Positions 6,523 to 14,319 of a stretch of DNA of 21,434 bases are shown piece by piece (position 1 is the stretch's first letter; each line of letters opens with the position of its first letter). Under the pieces are notes generated by a model. The model ran no database searches and had not been told where the DNA came from. It worked only from the letters and a program-made list of their open reading frames with translations. The stretch spans positions 1 through 21,434 of the forward strand of contig CAYWJR010000022.1 in assembly GCA_964458615.1 (NCBI GenBank), in the 5' to 3' direction. This stretch comes from SHNJ01 sp964458615 (GTDB lineage Bacteria > Pseudomonadota > Alphaproteobacteria > SHNJ01). A program made the translations under genes and the position numbers.

Positions 6523-6714
6523 ATGACAACAACCAAACCCCAGCACGTCACCGTATCAGGGCACGTCCGGCTGACCATCACTGGCACCGGAACCTGTGGC
6601 GTGTCGCGATGGATTGACTTGTGCATCGCTGTGCTTCAAAGGCTGATTCTCTCGCAATGGCATTGTGGAGGTCGTCGGTTCGATCCCGATCGGGTCCACC
6701 ATTATTCTTATTGA
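6523..6714 (+). CDS. Possible small protein reading across attR
   Basis: An ATG preceded by AAGGAG at good spacing opens a 63-codon frame. The first 44 residues (MTTTKPQHVTVSGHVRLTI...) are element-encoded; the last 19 come from the attR core and flanking host DNA. I recognise no family. In the excised circle it would keep its first part and gain a different end, and it would be antisense to the extended integrase tail. The ribosome binding site is the only positive evidence. Confidence 0.3.
   Translation: MTTTKPQHVTVSGHVRLTITGTGTCGVSRWIDLCIAVLQRLILSQWHCGGRRFDPDRVHHYSY
6655..6701 (+). repeat. attR core, partial tRNA-Ala
   Basis: This is a 47-base exact copy of the tRNA-Ala 3' end (4916-4962). 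It lacks the acceptor 5' strand and D-arm, so it is not a functional tRNA. It marks the right end of the integrated element, and host sequence resumes at 6702. Confidence 0.92.
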
Positions 6715-6729
6715 TCATTTTTCTAAGCA

Positions 6730-6766
6730 AAAAAGACCCCGCTGCCGGGGTCTTTGCTTTTTGTCA
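6730..6766. terminator. Bidirectional terminator after attR
   Basis: A 7-bp perfect stem (gaccccg / cggggtc) with loop ctgc is flanked by AAAAAA before and TTTGCTTTTT after. It now ends the DUF305 gene on the minus strand. Before integration it would also have followed tRNA-Ala on the plus strand. Confidence 0.85.
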
Positions 6767-6776
6767 TCACAAAAAA

Positions 6777-7256
6777 CTAATTCGCCGATCCGGATTTGTC
6801 ATTTTTGGCCAGCCAGGATTGCATCATCGCGATTTCTTTTTCTTGCGCCGCGATAATTTCCGCCGCCAATTTTTTAATCGCCGCATCGTCGCCGTTTGAC
6901 AGAACGATTTTGGCCATATCGATCGCGCCCTGATGATGCGGGATCATGCCGCGCACAAAATCCACATCCGCATCGCCCGTATACGGAATCATCATCGCGG
7001 TGTGCATTTTATCCATCGCCTTTTTATATTCCGCGATGGACGAATTCGATTTCGATTGCGCGGATTTAGGCGCGATTGAATTTGTTTTCGCCCCGTTGGT
7101 GTGATGCGGCATATCGTGAATGATTTCCGGAACAGGTTTAATCGGCGCGGGTTCGGCCTTTTCCGCCATTTGTGCCGCGACTGTAACGGTTGCGCCCATA
7201 GTCAATGCGACAAGAACCATTAAAACGCCGTTTAATTTCAATAATGACCGTTTCAT
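6777..7256 (-). CDS. DUF305 family exported His/Met-rich protein
   Basis: The 159-residue product has an N-terminal signal peptide (basic MKRSLLK, hydrophobic core to about residue 25, likely cleavage after VAA at 26-28), a low-complexity linker, and a four-helix DUF305 domain from about residue 74. Signature stretches are MDKMHTAMM, DFVRGMIPHHQGAIDMA (99-115) and EIIAAQEKEIAMMQSWL. DUF305 proteins are periplasmic, and some (CopM) bind copper; the paired His and Met residues would suit metal binding, but the role here is inference. The ATG at 7256 has AAGGAG eight bases upstream; a longer frame from 7301 is not needed. It is divergent from psd. Confidence 0.85.
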   Translation of the reverse strand: MKRSLLKLNGVLMVLVALTMGATVTVAAQMAEKAEPAPIKPVPEIIHDMPHHTNGAKTNSIAPKSAQSKSNSSIAEYKKAMDKMHTAMMIPYTGDADVDFVRGMIPHHQGAIDMAKIVLSNGDDAAIKKLAAEIIAAQEKEIAMMQSWLAKNDKSGSAN

Positions 7257-7359
7257 TGAAACATCTCCTTGATGAGTTGATGATTTTAGATTTGCCAGCA
7301 AAGCCCAGTTTGGGCAAAATGTTACCCGTTATAAAATCAAATTTCGATAGGATTATGGC

Positions 7360-8046
7360 GTGATTAAAAATATTTTGTGTCCGGTACACCGTGAAGGCTG
7401 GGGATTCGTTGCGATTTTCGGCATCGTTACTTTTTTGCTGTTTAAAATATCGACCAATGCCGGTTGGATCGGATTGCTGTTAACCGCTTGGTGCGCGTAT
7501 TTTTTCCGCGATCCTGTCCGGTTCACGCCCACCCGCGACGGTTTGGTGGTATCGCCTGCGGACGGGTTGATTCAAACGATTTCCATGGCGCCGCCGCCGC
7601 CAGAATTGAATTATGGCAATAATCTTTTGACAAAAATCAGCGTTTTTATGAATGTATTCGACGTTCATATCAACCGCGCGCCGATGCCCGGCGTTATCAA
7701 AGAAGTAAAATATATCCCTGGAAAATTTTTGAATGCGTCTTTGGACAAAGCCAGCGTCGATAACGAACGGCAGATATTTGTTTTAACTTTGGCCGACGGC
7801 AAGGAATTGATCGTTGTGCAAATCGCCGGGCTTGTGGCGCGGCGGATTTTGCGATGGGTGAATGCCGGCGATTCGGTTCGTGTCGGACAACGCATCGGCA
7901 TGATCCGGTTCGGCAGCAGGGTCGATGTGTATTTGCCCCAAGGCGTTAACGCCTTGGTTATTCCGGGACAATATGTTTACGCCGGCGAAAGCGTTTTGGC
8001 GGATTTTAAATCGTCCGAACCCGCGCGCACCGGCACCGCCCAATAA
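7360..8046 (+). CDS. psd: Phosphatidylserine decarboxylase proenzyme (short type)
   Basis: This 228-residue enzyme converts phosphatidylserine to phosphatidylethanolamine at the inner membrane. An N-terminal membrane-associated segment (about residues 16-48) precedes FFRDPVR and SPADGLI. The motif FMNVFDVHINRAP (96-108) and the self-cleavage site RFGS with Ser186 are characteristic; cleavage before this Ser creates the pyruvoyl cofactor. Length and GS-type site match the short alphaproteobacterial form. The start is a GTG at 7360 with AGGA seven bases upstream. pssA follows 43 bases downstream, so the two are probably cotranscribed and act in sequence. A Pro/Ala-rich tail ends the protein. 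Confidence 0.95.
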   Translation: MIKNILCPVHREGWGFVAIFGIVTFLLFKISTNAGWIGLLLTAWCAYFFRDPVRFTPTRDGLVVSPADGLIQTISMAPPPPELNYGNNLLTKISVFMNVFDVHINRAPMPGVIKEVKYIPGKFLNASLDKASVDNERQIFVLTLADGKELIVVQIAGLVARRILRWVNAGDSVRVGQRIGMIRFGSRVDVYLPQGVNALVIPGQYVYAGESVLADFKSSEPARTGTAQ

Positions 8047-8089
8047 AATTGCCCGACAAAACCACAATCGTTTATTTTGGAATAATGCG

Positions 8090-8923
8090 ATGAAAATCAA
8101 ACCGCGACTGCCGATCAAACCGAACAAAGACAAAAAAATGTCGATCAATAAATTGATCCCGAACATCTTAACGGTTATTGCGTTATGTTGCGGGTTGACC
8201 GCGATCCGGTTCGCCATCGAAGAAAAATTCGAATATGCCGTGATGGCGATTTTGCTGGCGGCGATTTTGGACAATCTGGACGGGCGCATCGCGCGGCTTA
8301 TCGGCGGAACATCTGGATTCGGCGCGCAACTGGATTCGTTGGGCGATGTTATTTCGTTTGGCGTCGCGCCGGCGATGGTTATGTATTTTTGGACGTTGAA
8401 CGATATTGGCCGCGCCGGTTGGGCGGCATCGTTGCTTTTCGTTGTATGCGCGGCGGTGCGGTTGGCGCGGTTTAATTTGGAAACCGGCGACGAAGAAAAA
8501 CCGGCGTTTAAATACAATTATTTCACCGGCATGCCAACGCCCGCGGGCGCGGCATTGGCGTTGACGCCGCTGGTTTTGTCGTTTCAATTCGGCCAGGATT
8601 GGATCCGGTCGCCGATGGCGATTGCAATTTGGCTTATTTTACTGGCTGGAATTATGGTCAGCCGCATTCCAACCTATTCCTTTAAAAAGGTAAAAATTCA
8701 ACACACCGATATATCGCTGATCCTGGTCGGGGTTGGGGTTATGATGGCGGCCTTGTTCACCGAACCTTGGTTGACCTTGGGCTTGATCGCGCTGTGTTAT
8801 ATGGGTTCTATTCCGCTTAGTTACCAAACATATCACGATCAGGAAAAAGCATGGAACGCGGCGCAATTGAATCCGCAATCCGCACAAAACGCGCCCGCAC
8901 CCGCCGATAAAATCAGCGCGTAA
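8090..8923 (+). CDS. pssA: CDP-diacylglycerol-serine O-phosphatidyltransferase
   Basis: The 277-residue integral membrane protein makes phosphatidylserine from CDP-diacylglycerol and L-serine, the step before Psd. The CDP-alcohol phosphatidyltransferase motif DG-x2-AR-x8-G-x3-D-x3-D is complete (Asp64, Gly65, Ala68, Arg69, Gly78, Asp82, Asp86). Several hydrophobic helices follow, including segments around PAGAALALTPLVLSF and LILVGVGVMMAALF. The ATG at 8090 has a weak TTGGA ahead of it; the open frame reaches back to 7925 but that part lies inside psd. The tail is Ala/Gln/Pro-rich. Only three bases separate its stop from that of the convergent methyltransferase gene. Confidence 0.95.
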   Translation: MKIKPRLPIKPNKDKKMSINKLIPNILTVIALCCGLTAIRFAIEEKFEYAVMAILLAAILDNLDGRIARLIGGTSGFGAQLDSLGDVISFGVAPAMVMYFWTLNDIGRAGWAASLLFVVCAAVRLARFNLETGDEEKPAFKYNYFTGMPTPAGAALALTPLVLSFQFGQDWIRSPMAIAIWLILLAGIMVSRIPTYSFKKVKIQHTDISLILVGVGVMMAALFTEPWLTLGLIALCYMGSIPLSYQTYHDQEKAWNAAQLNPQSAQNAPAPADKISA

Positions 8924-8926
8924 TTT

Positions 8927-9505
8927 TTAATTTCCAGAATTGTTTTTTTCGTAAACCCAAACGGTGACGGGTGGAATATTTTCCCACACGCGTCCGGCCA
9001 ACCGCACGGTCAAATTCAAATGTTTCGGGCCGAATGGCGGAATCAATCCGTATGAAAATTGGATAAAACGGCCGGTCGGTTTCATAACCGCGAATGCCTG
9101 TTGCATGATTTGGCGGCGCACATGGCGCGGCATGGTCAATAACGGCAATCCCGATACGACATCGGTGAATTCGCCCACCATTTCCGCCGGCAATATTTGA
9201 TCCAACGCGCACGCATCGCCTTCGATAGTTTGTAGATTTGGAAATTTATTTTGCATGAATGCGGCAAGATTGGTGTTCCGTTCCACCAAAACCAACCGAT
9301 CGGGCGCAACGCCGGCATTTAAAATTTCCTGGGTCAAAGGTCCCGTGCCGGGGCCCAATTCCAAAACCAACGCATCGTTCGCGGACGATATTTGCGCGGC
9401 CATAAACCGCCCCAATGGCGGCATGCTGGGGGCGATGGCTGCAACCTTTAGCGGTTGACGCAGCCATTCTTTGAAAAATACTTTTAATGAAGCGATTGTC
9501 GACAT
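8927..9505 (-). CDS. pmtA: SAM-dependent methyltransferase, PmtA-like (phosphatidylethanolamine N-methyltransferase family)
   Basis: The 192-residue protein begins with an amphipathic basic helix (about residues 6-20) that could bind membranes. The SAM-binding motif I is LELGPGTGPLT (48-58), Glu75 ends strand 2, and EGDA (95-98) holds the motif II acid. VVSGLPLL (116-123), the RFIQFSYG strand and the tail ENIPPVTVWVY are as I remember them from the Sinorhizobium/Rhodobacter PmtA family, which methylates PE towards phosphatidylcholine. Position opposite psd-pssA supports this, since they supply PE. Specificity is inferred; a general class I methyltransferase is the fallback. Start ATG 9505 has AAGGGG four bases upstream. 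Confidence 0.75.
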   Translation of the reverse strand: MSTIASLKVFFKEWLRQPLKVAAIAPSMPPLGRFMAAQISSANDALVLELGPGTGPLTQEILNAGVAPDRLVLVERNTNLAAFMQNKFPNLQTIEGDACALDQILPAEMVGEFTDVVSGLPLLTMPRHVRRQIMQQAFAVMKPTGRFIQFSYGLIPPFGPKHLNLTVRLAGRVWENIPPVTVWVYEKNNSGN

Positions 9506-9692
9506 GGTACCCCTTGTAACAGCAAAACTGCAACACGCTAGCGCCAGGCGGCGTAATTTGCAAAATCAATTCGTCGCCAATTTTATAATTTACACAATTA
9601 TCGGGATTCGCGGTTGCAATCGCGAATAGGCGCCAGGAATGCGGCAAAATTTAGTCCTATTGACCCAAGCCGCCGGCCAAATCCACAGATAG

Positions 9693-9720
9693 TTGAAAAG
9701 AACCCGCCTGATTCTATATT
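9693..9720 (+). promoter_or_regulatory. Predicted pirin promoter, leaderless arrangement
   Basis: TTGAAA (9693-9698) and TATATT (9715-9720) are 16 bases apart. Only six bases separate the -10 box from the ATG at 9727, and no Shine-Dalgarno sequence is present, so transcription would begin at or next to the start codon. Confidence 0.5.
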
Positions 9721-9726
9721 CTATTC

Positions 9727-10434
9727 ATGCTTACCATTCATCCATCCGCCCGGCGCGGGAACAGCCGTTTTTCCTGGCTCGACAGCTATCACAGCTTTTC
9801 GTTCGGGGAATATTACAATCCGCAAAAAATGGGTTTTGGCCCATTGCGCGTTATCAACGAAGATTTTGTCGCAGCGGGCGCCGGATTCGGCACCCATGGG
9901 CACAAAGACATGGAAATCATCACCTATGTCATAAAAGGTGCGGTCGCGCATCGCGACAGTTTGGGTCATGACACCATCATTCCAGCCGGGGATTTCCAGA
10001 AAATGAGCGCCGGAACCGGCATTGAACATAGTGAATTCAATCCATCCAAAACGGATGCGGCGCATTTTTTGCAAATCTGGATCATGCCCGATAAACGCGG
10101 CGTTGCCCCGAATTATTCGCAAATATCGGTTTTGCCAAATGACGGGCATAACCAATTGCGGAAAATAGCATCGGGTAATCCGTCACCGGGTATTATTCCG
10201 ATCCACCAAGATGCGGATTTGTATTTATCGCGCCTGGATTCCGGAAAAACGGTCGATATGGATTTAAACCAAGACCGTTTATATTGGGTGCACGCAATAG
10301 ATGGCGGTATTTCCGTCAACGGCGAGATATTGTCGGCCGGCGACAGCGCGGCCATTGAACGCGAATCGAAATTATCGATTGCGGGATCGGGCGGCGGCAG
10401 GGCGGAATTTTTACTGTTCGATCTGCCGGAATAA
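9727..10434 (+). CDS. Pirin family protein (YhhW-like)
   Basis: The 235-residue bicupin begins SRFSWLDSYHSFSFGEYY, a strong pirin signature. The N-terminal cupin carries the metal ligands His57, His59, His101 and Glu103 (THGH and GIEHSEF). A second cupin lies in the C-terminal half (about residues 150-235) without ligands that I can see. Homologues such as E. coli YhhW can oxidise quercetin in vitro, but the biological role in bacteria is mostly unclear. It lacks a ribosome binding site and may be leaderless. Its stop codon directly abuts that of the convergent YbaK-type gene, with no base between them. Confidence 0.93.
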   Translation: MLTIHPSARRGNSRFSWLDSYHSFSFGEYYNPQKMGFGPLRVINEDFVAAGAGFGTHGHKDMEIITYVIKGAVAHRDSLGHDTIIPAGDFQKMSAGTGIEHSEFNPSKTDAAHFLQIWIMPDKRGVAPNYSQISVLPNDGHNQLRKIASGNPSPGIIPIHQDADLYLSRLDSGKTVDMDLNQDRLYWVHAIDGGISVNGEILSAGDSAAIERESKLSIAGSGGGRAEFLLFDLPE

Positions 10435-10908
10435 TTAAACCGCGATTACCGTGGCGCCGGTCACGGATTGCAATTCCTGGGGCGTAATACGCAACACCTT
10501 GAATGGGTGACCTGCGGCGACCCAGATTTCCGTAAATTCGAATAACGATTGATCCATAAAAGTCCGTACCGGCGCTGCGTGCGCGAATGGCGGCACGCCG
10601 CCGATGGCGAATCCGGTTTTTTCACGCACAAAATCGGCGCTGGCTTTTTCCAATTGCAAATTGTTTTCATTCGCCAATTTTTTGGCATCGACCATGTTCA
10701 CGCCGCTGGTAATAACCAATATCGCGGCGTCTTGTTCTTTGTCTTTAAAAATAATCGATTTTCCGATTTGGGCGACGGTGCATCCAATCGCCGATGCCGC
10801 CTCGGCGGCGGAACGGCATGTATCGGGCATATCCTTGACCGTCAAATTTAATCCTTTGTTTTCAATCCATTCCTCGACTTTGGTTTTATTCGATATATTT
10901 GCGGTCAT
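10435..10908 (-). CDS. YbaK/EbsC family aminoacyl-tRNA deacylase
   Basis: The 157-residue protein has the YbaK fold: IGKSIIF with the conserved Lys50, GFAIGGVPPFAH (99-110) and AGHPF (132-136). Members hydrolyse mischarged tRNAs such as Cys-tRNA(Pro) or Ala-tRNA(Pro) in trans; the exact substrate cannot be read here. I chose the ATG at 10908, which gives the normal family length, with AGGG about ten bases upstream; the longer frame to 11169 crosses the LexA box and the divergent polymerase start. It is convergent with pirin and divergent from the DNA polymerase gene. Confidence 0.9.
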   Translation of the reverse strand: MTANISNKTKVEEWIENKGLNLTVKDMPDTCRSAAEAASAIGCTVAQIGKSIIFKDKEQDAAILVITSGVNMVDAKKLANENNLQLEKASADFVREKTGFAIGGVPPFAHAAPVRTFMDQSLFEFTEIWVAAGHPFKVLRITPQELQSVTGATVIAV

Positions 10909-10998
10909 GGTATTTCTGCCCTTTCGCCACCGAAAATAGCAAAAATCCGCCTGCTGATCCAGCCTTGCTTGACGCAACCGCAAGCCGCCCATATTATA

Positions 10999-11013
10999 GA
11001 ACAAATCAAGAAC
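10999..11013 (+). promoter_or_regulatory. LexA (SOS) box, GAAC-N7-GAAC
   Basis: The exact direct repeat GAAC-AAATCAA-GAAC fits the alphaproteobacterial LexA consensus GTTC-N7-GTTC read on the other strand. It lies 37 bases before the Y-family polymerase start, a typical target of LexA, and could also affect the divergent deacylase gene. Confidence 0.7.
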
Positions 11014-11050
11014 ATAAAAAGCTGCAAAAACCGCAATAAGGGAGAATGCA

Positions 11051-12271
11051 ATGACTGTGGAATGGCTGGTATTGGATTTAAATTCGTTTTTTGCGTCCTG
11101 TGAACAACAAGAACACCCAAATTTGCGCGGCAAACCGGTTGCCATCGTCCCATCGATGGTGGACAGCACCTGCGTTATCGCCGCCAGTTATGATGCGAAA
11201 AAATTCGGCATCAAAACCGGCACCCCGGTGGGGGATGCCAAAAAAATGTGCCCGCAGATTCATTTGGAAACCGGTCGGCATAAATTATATGTGCAATATC
11301 ACCACGCGGTTTTACGGGCGATTGAAAAATGCCTGCCGATTGAAACCGTATTGTCGATAGACGAAGTCGCCTGCCGGTTGACCGGCAATCAAACCGATCC
11401 AAACGCCGCGATCGATATTGCGCATAAAATCAAGGACAGCATTCGCAGCGAAGTGGGCGAATGTTTGACATCGTCAATCGGCATCGCGCCGAACCGTTTT
11501 TTGGCAAAGGTCGCATCGGACATGCAAAAACCGGACGGTTTGACGGTTTTAACCAAATCCGATTTACCGAAAAAATTACTGCATCTGGAATTGGACGATT
11601 TGTGCGGAATCGGCGACGGCATGCTGGCGCGGCTGCATGCGGCGGAAATTTATTCAATTCAAGAATTATACGATGCCGGCGCCCAGGAATTGCACGATAT
11701 TTGGGGAGGCATCGAAGGCGAGCGTTTTTACGCCATGTTGCGTGGCGACAGCGTATATAGGCCGGAATCGGAACGGCACAGTATCAGCCATCAACATGTT
11801 CTGGAACCGCCATTGCGCCACAAAGACGGCGGGCGGAAATTTTCCCGCTATCTTTTGATGAAAGCGGCGCAACGGTTGCGGTCGATGGACGTTTATTGCA
11901 AACGCGTTTCGATACAGGTGAAATTTTGTAAACCGTTCGGTTATTGGCAAAATTACGCCGAATGCCCAGAAACCCAAGACAGCCAGGATTTGCTGCATCT
12001 GTTGGAATGTTTGTGGGCAAAGGCGCCCGATCATCCACCATTGCGGATCGGCGTGGCGTTGTCCGATTTCACGGCCGCATCCCGGCACCAAATGGATTTA
12101 TTCGCCGTAAAATCGGAAATAGTCCATAAAAACCGGCTTTTGGGTACATTGGATCGAATCAATAAAAAATACGGATATGGGACCATCGGTTTTGGCGATC
12201 TAAAGCCCGATTTCCGCCATTTTAATGGCCGGATCGCATTTCAAAAGATCCCAGATATGGAAGAATTTTAA
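11051..12271 (+). CDS. dinB: Y-family DNA polymerase (DinB/Pol IV-like)
   Basis: The 406-residue translesion polymerase has the catalytic acids Asp9 (VLDLNSFFASCEQ) and Asp104-Glu105 (LSIDE), and the finger motif CVIAASYDAKKFGI (41-54). The helix-hairpin-helix thumb region LDDLCGIGDGMLARL and a little-finger domain follow. A beta-clamp binding motif QMDLF lies at residues 347-351 rather than at the extreme C-terminus. SIDEVACRL departs from the common SIDEAYLD, so this may be a divergent DinB paralogue; the symbol is tentative. GGGAGA lies seven bases before the ATG at 11051. The LexA box upstream indicates induction by DNA damage. Confidence 0.88.
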   Translation: MTVEWLVLDLNSFFASCEQQEHPNLRGKPVAIVPSMVDSTCVIAASYDAKKFGIKTGTPVGDAKKMCPQIHLETGRHKLYVQYHHAVLRAIEKCLPIETVLSIDEVACRLTGNQTDPNAAIDIAHKIKDSIRSEVGECLTSSIGIAPNRFLAKVASDMQKPDGLTVLTKSDLPKKLLHLELDDLCGIGDGMLARLHAAEIYSIQELYDAGAQELHDIWGGIEGERFYAMLRGDSVYRPESERHSISHQHVLEPPLRHKDGGRKFSRYLLMKAAQRLRSMDVYCKRVSIQVKFCKPFGYWQNYAECPETQDSQDLLHLLECLWAKAPDHPPLRIGVALSDFTAASRHQMDLFAVKSEIVHKNRLLGTLDRINKKYGYGTIGFGDLKPDFRHFNGRIAFQKIPDMEEF

Positions 12272-12302
12272 TATTATTGCCGACGCCCATAAATCTATAT
12301 CC

Positions 12303-12357
12303 CCGTCAAAGCAGCAGTTCATTCCTTTTAAGGATTGACCGCAACCGGGTTTGACGG
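12303..12357 (+). other. Nested inverted repeats upstream of FAS1 gene
   Basis: An 8-bp perfect inverted repeat (ccgtcaaa / tttgacgg) encloses a smaller one (tcctt-tt-aagga). It lies after dinB and 63 bases before the FAS1 gene. It could be part of the leader or the end of the dinB transcript, but no T run follows. Confidence 0.35.
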
Positions 12358-12419
12358 TAGAAAAAATCATTCTTTCCACCGTCTATTCGTTTGCCCGCAA
12401 GGCACAACAAGGAGCAATT

Positions 12420-13088
12420 ATGAACAACAATTTCAAAAAAATCATTATGGTTCTGGTAGCGATCGTAATCGTTATCGGCGCCGCCCAATATTTGGGTTTC
12501 ATCAACACCAACCAAGATGGCAGCATGGCTCAATCGGCCAGCGAGACATTGAACAATGCCGCGAAAACCGCATCCACCAATTTGGATAACGCCGCGCAAG
12601 ACGCGAACGCAGCAATCACCGCCGCCGCAAAAAGCGCGACCGCAGCCGTTCAATCGAAACAAACCATCGTTGCAACCGCATCGTCGACACCAAGCTTGAA
12701 AACTTTCACCAGCCTGGTTCAAGCAGCCGGTTTGACCGATACATTGAATGCATCGGGTCCTTTCACCGTGTTCGCGCCAACCGATTCCGCTTTTGCGAAA
12801 TTGCCGGCAGCGACCTTGGCTAATTTGCAAAAACCGGAAAACAAAGCCGAATTGCAACGCGTTCTGAGCTATCACGTTCTAAAAGGCAAATACAGCTCGC
12901 AAGATTTGGCCGCACAATCCAGCAGCCAATCGACCGTAGCAGGTTTGCCAGTCACCATCAGCACCGCATCCGGTTTGAAAGTGAATAACGCAACCGTCGC
13001 GTCGGCAAACATCGCCGCCAGCAACGGCATCATTCATGCCATCGATGCGGTTTTGATCCCATCGCCAGCAAGCGTTCCAACCAACTAA
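12420..13088 (+). CDS. FAS1 (fasciclin) domain protein, membrane-anchored or exported
   Basis: The 222-residue protein has an N-terminal hydrophobic segment (about residues 8-26, KKIIMVLVAIVIVIGAA) that is a signal peptide or anchor. An Ala/Asn/Thr-rich helical linker (35-85) precedes one FAS1 domain (about 90-216). FAS1 motifs are visible: FTVFAPTDSAFAKLP (115-129), LSYHVLKGK (149-157) and NGIIHAIDAVLIP near the end. Such domains mediate adhesion or protein-protein contacts outside the cell. The ATG at 12420 has AAGGAG with five to six bases spacing. A strong terminator follows, so it is probably monocistronic. Confidence 0.92.
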   Translation: MNNNFKKIIMVLVAIVIVIGAAQYLGFINTNQDGSMAQSASETLNNAAKTASTNLDNAAQDANAAITAAAKSATAAVQSKQTIVATASSTPSLKTFTSLVQAAGLTDTLNASGPFTVFAPTDSAFAKLPAATLANLQKPENKAELQRVLSYHVLKGKYSSQDLAAQSSSQSTVAGLPVTISTASGLKVNNATVASANIAASNGIIHAIDAVLIPSPASVPTN

Positions 13089-13112
13089 TCATTGGTTGAA
13101 GCATTTGATACA

Positions 13113-13141
13113 AAGGGCGGCCTTGTAGGCCGCCCTTTTTT
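13113..13141. terminator. Terminator between FAS1 gene and queA
   Basis: A perfect 10-bp stem (aagggcggcc / ggccgccctt) with loop ttgta is followed by a run of T. It ends the FAS1 transcript; the weak A tract on the other side may also help end queA. Confidence 0.9.
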
Positions 13142-13184
13142 ATTGTCTGGATTTTTTATCCAGGATTTTTTGTATGCGCGCCGG

Positions 13185-14216
13185 TCAACTGCCGGGATAC
13201 AGCAAACAAGCGTCGCCATAAGAATAAAAACGATAATTGTTTTCAATCGCGTGCGCATAGGCGGATTTAATCCGCGCGGTTCCGGAAAACGCCGATACCA
13301 GCATCATCAAAGTCGATTTCGGCAGATGAAAATTGGTAACCAGCAAATCGATAATTTTAAATTTATACCCGGGGGTTATAAATATTTGCGTATCGCCGTT
13401 TTGCGCGGATATTGTCCCATCGGCGCATGCCGCCGATTCCAAACTGCGGGCAACGGTTGTACCAACCGCGATTACCCGACCGCCATTTTGTTTGGTTTTT
13501 GTAATTTTTTCGGCCGTATCGCGCGGTACATCATACCATTCCTTGTGCATCACGTGATCGGCGATGCGATCCGTGCGCAATGGAGCAAAAGTCCCTGCCC
13601 CGACATGCAACGTGACGGTGCAATAATCCGCGCCGGCGCCCATGCATCGTTTCAATAAATCCGGCGTGAAATGCAGCCCGGCGGTCGGCGCCGCGACCGC
13701 GCCGTCTTTGTCGGCAAATATAGTTTGATAATCCTTGCGATCTAAATCGTCGTCTTGGCGATTGAAATATGGGGGAATCGGCATGTGGCCATAACGTTGT
13801 AAGGCGGCCGGGATATTTCCATCCGCCGCAACAAGCGTTATATAAACGAATCCCAGTTCCGGATCCTTGGATAAAATTTCCGCATGAAAACCGGGCGCAA
13901 ATTCGATCCGGTCGCAGGGGCGCAATTTTTTCGCGCCGCGCGCCATTGCTTGCCAATTGCCGTCCGGCATTAAACGATGCAACAGAAATTCGATCGTTTT
14001 GCCATTTTTTATTCCGATCAAGCGCGCAGGCAAAACTTTGGTGTCGTTGAATACCAACAAATCGCCAGCGCGCAAAAAATCCGGAAAATTCCCAACCGTC
14101 GTATCGGTAAGATCATTGGGCTTGACGACAAGCAGCCGCGCGGCCTCGCGCGGGGTGGATGGGCGCTGCGCAATCAGGCTTTCGGGCAAATAATAATCGA
14201 AGTCTTTAATGTCCAT
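13185..14216 (-). CDS. queA: S-adenosylmethionine:tRNA ribosyltransferase-isomerase
   Basis: This 343-residue enzyme moves and isomerises the ribosyl part of SAM onto preQ1 in tRNA, giving epoxyqueuosine. Family signatures in order are VFNDTKVLPAR (55-65), YGHMPIPPY (142-150), AAPTAGLHFT (175-184), LHVGAGTFAPL (203-213), VGTTVARSLES, and NFHLPKSTLMMLVSAF near the C-terminus. Length is normal. The start MDIKDFDYYLPESLIAQRP is typical; the region before it has only a weak purine stretch. tgt, often just downstream in other bacteria, is not here, as the FAS1 gene converges on it. Confidence 0.97.
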   Translation of the reverse strand: MDIKDFDYYLPESLIAQRPSTPREAARLLVVKPNDLTDTTVGNFPDFLRAGDLLVFNDTKVLPARLIGIKNGKTIEFLLHRLMPDGNWQAMARGAKKLRPCDRIEFAPGFHAEILSKDPELGFVYITLVAADGNIPAALQRYGHMPIPPYFNRQDDDLDRKDYQTIFADKDGAVAAPTAGLHFTPDLLKRCMGAGADYCTVTLHVGAGTFAPLRTDRIADHVMHKEWYDVPRDTAEKITKTKQNGGRVIAVGTTVARSLESAACADGTISAQNGDTQIFITPGYKFKIIDLLVTNFHLPKSTLMMLVSAFSGTARIKSAYAHAIENNYRFYSYGDACLLYPGS

Positions 14217-14284
14217 ATCTTGGTCTTTTTGTCGTTCGCCCGCACTATGCCGGATGTGCCAAGGAAATCAATATTCTTTATCTC

Positions 14285-14312
14285 TTGCCAAATATGCAAA
14301 CCCGCCTAAATT
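14285..14312 (+). promoter_or_regulatory. Predicted hydrolase promoter, leaderless arrangement
   Basis: TTGCCA (14285-14290) and TAAATT (14307-14312) are 16 bases apart, and the ATG at 14320 follows after seven bases with no Shine-Dalgarno sequence. The geometry closely repeats that of the pirin promoter. Confidence 0.4.
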
Positions 14313-14319
14313 CAAATTC

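Larger units (their letters stand above)
4916..6701. mobile_element. Small tRNA-Ala integrative element (about 1.74 kb)
   Basis: The element runs between two 47-bp copies of the tRNA-Ala 3' end and carries an integrase next to attL, an XRE-type regulator, and about 400 bases with one possible small gene. Its base composition is visibly richer in GC than the flanks and its codon use differs (gac, gcg, cgc, gtc instead of the host's A/T-ending codons), which supports horizontal transfer. No replication, transfer or cargo gene is recognisable, so it may be a decayed element or a satellite that needs help to move. Confidence 0.85.

Noticed and set aside
6235..6546. 103-codon minus-strand frame in the element
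   Set aside because: It has no recognisable family and no good ribosome binding site, and it overlaps the regulator start. I left it as unannotated interior.
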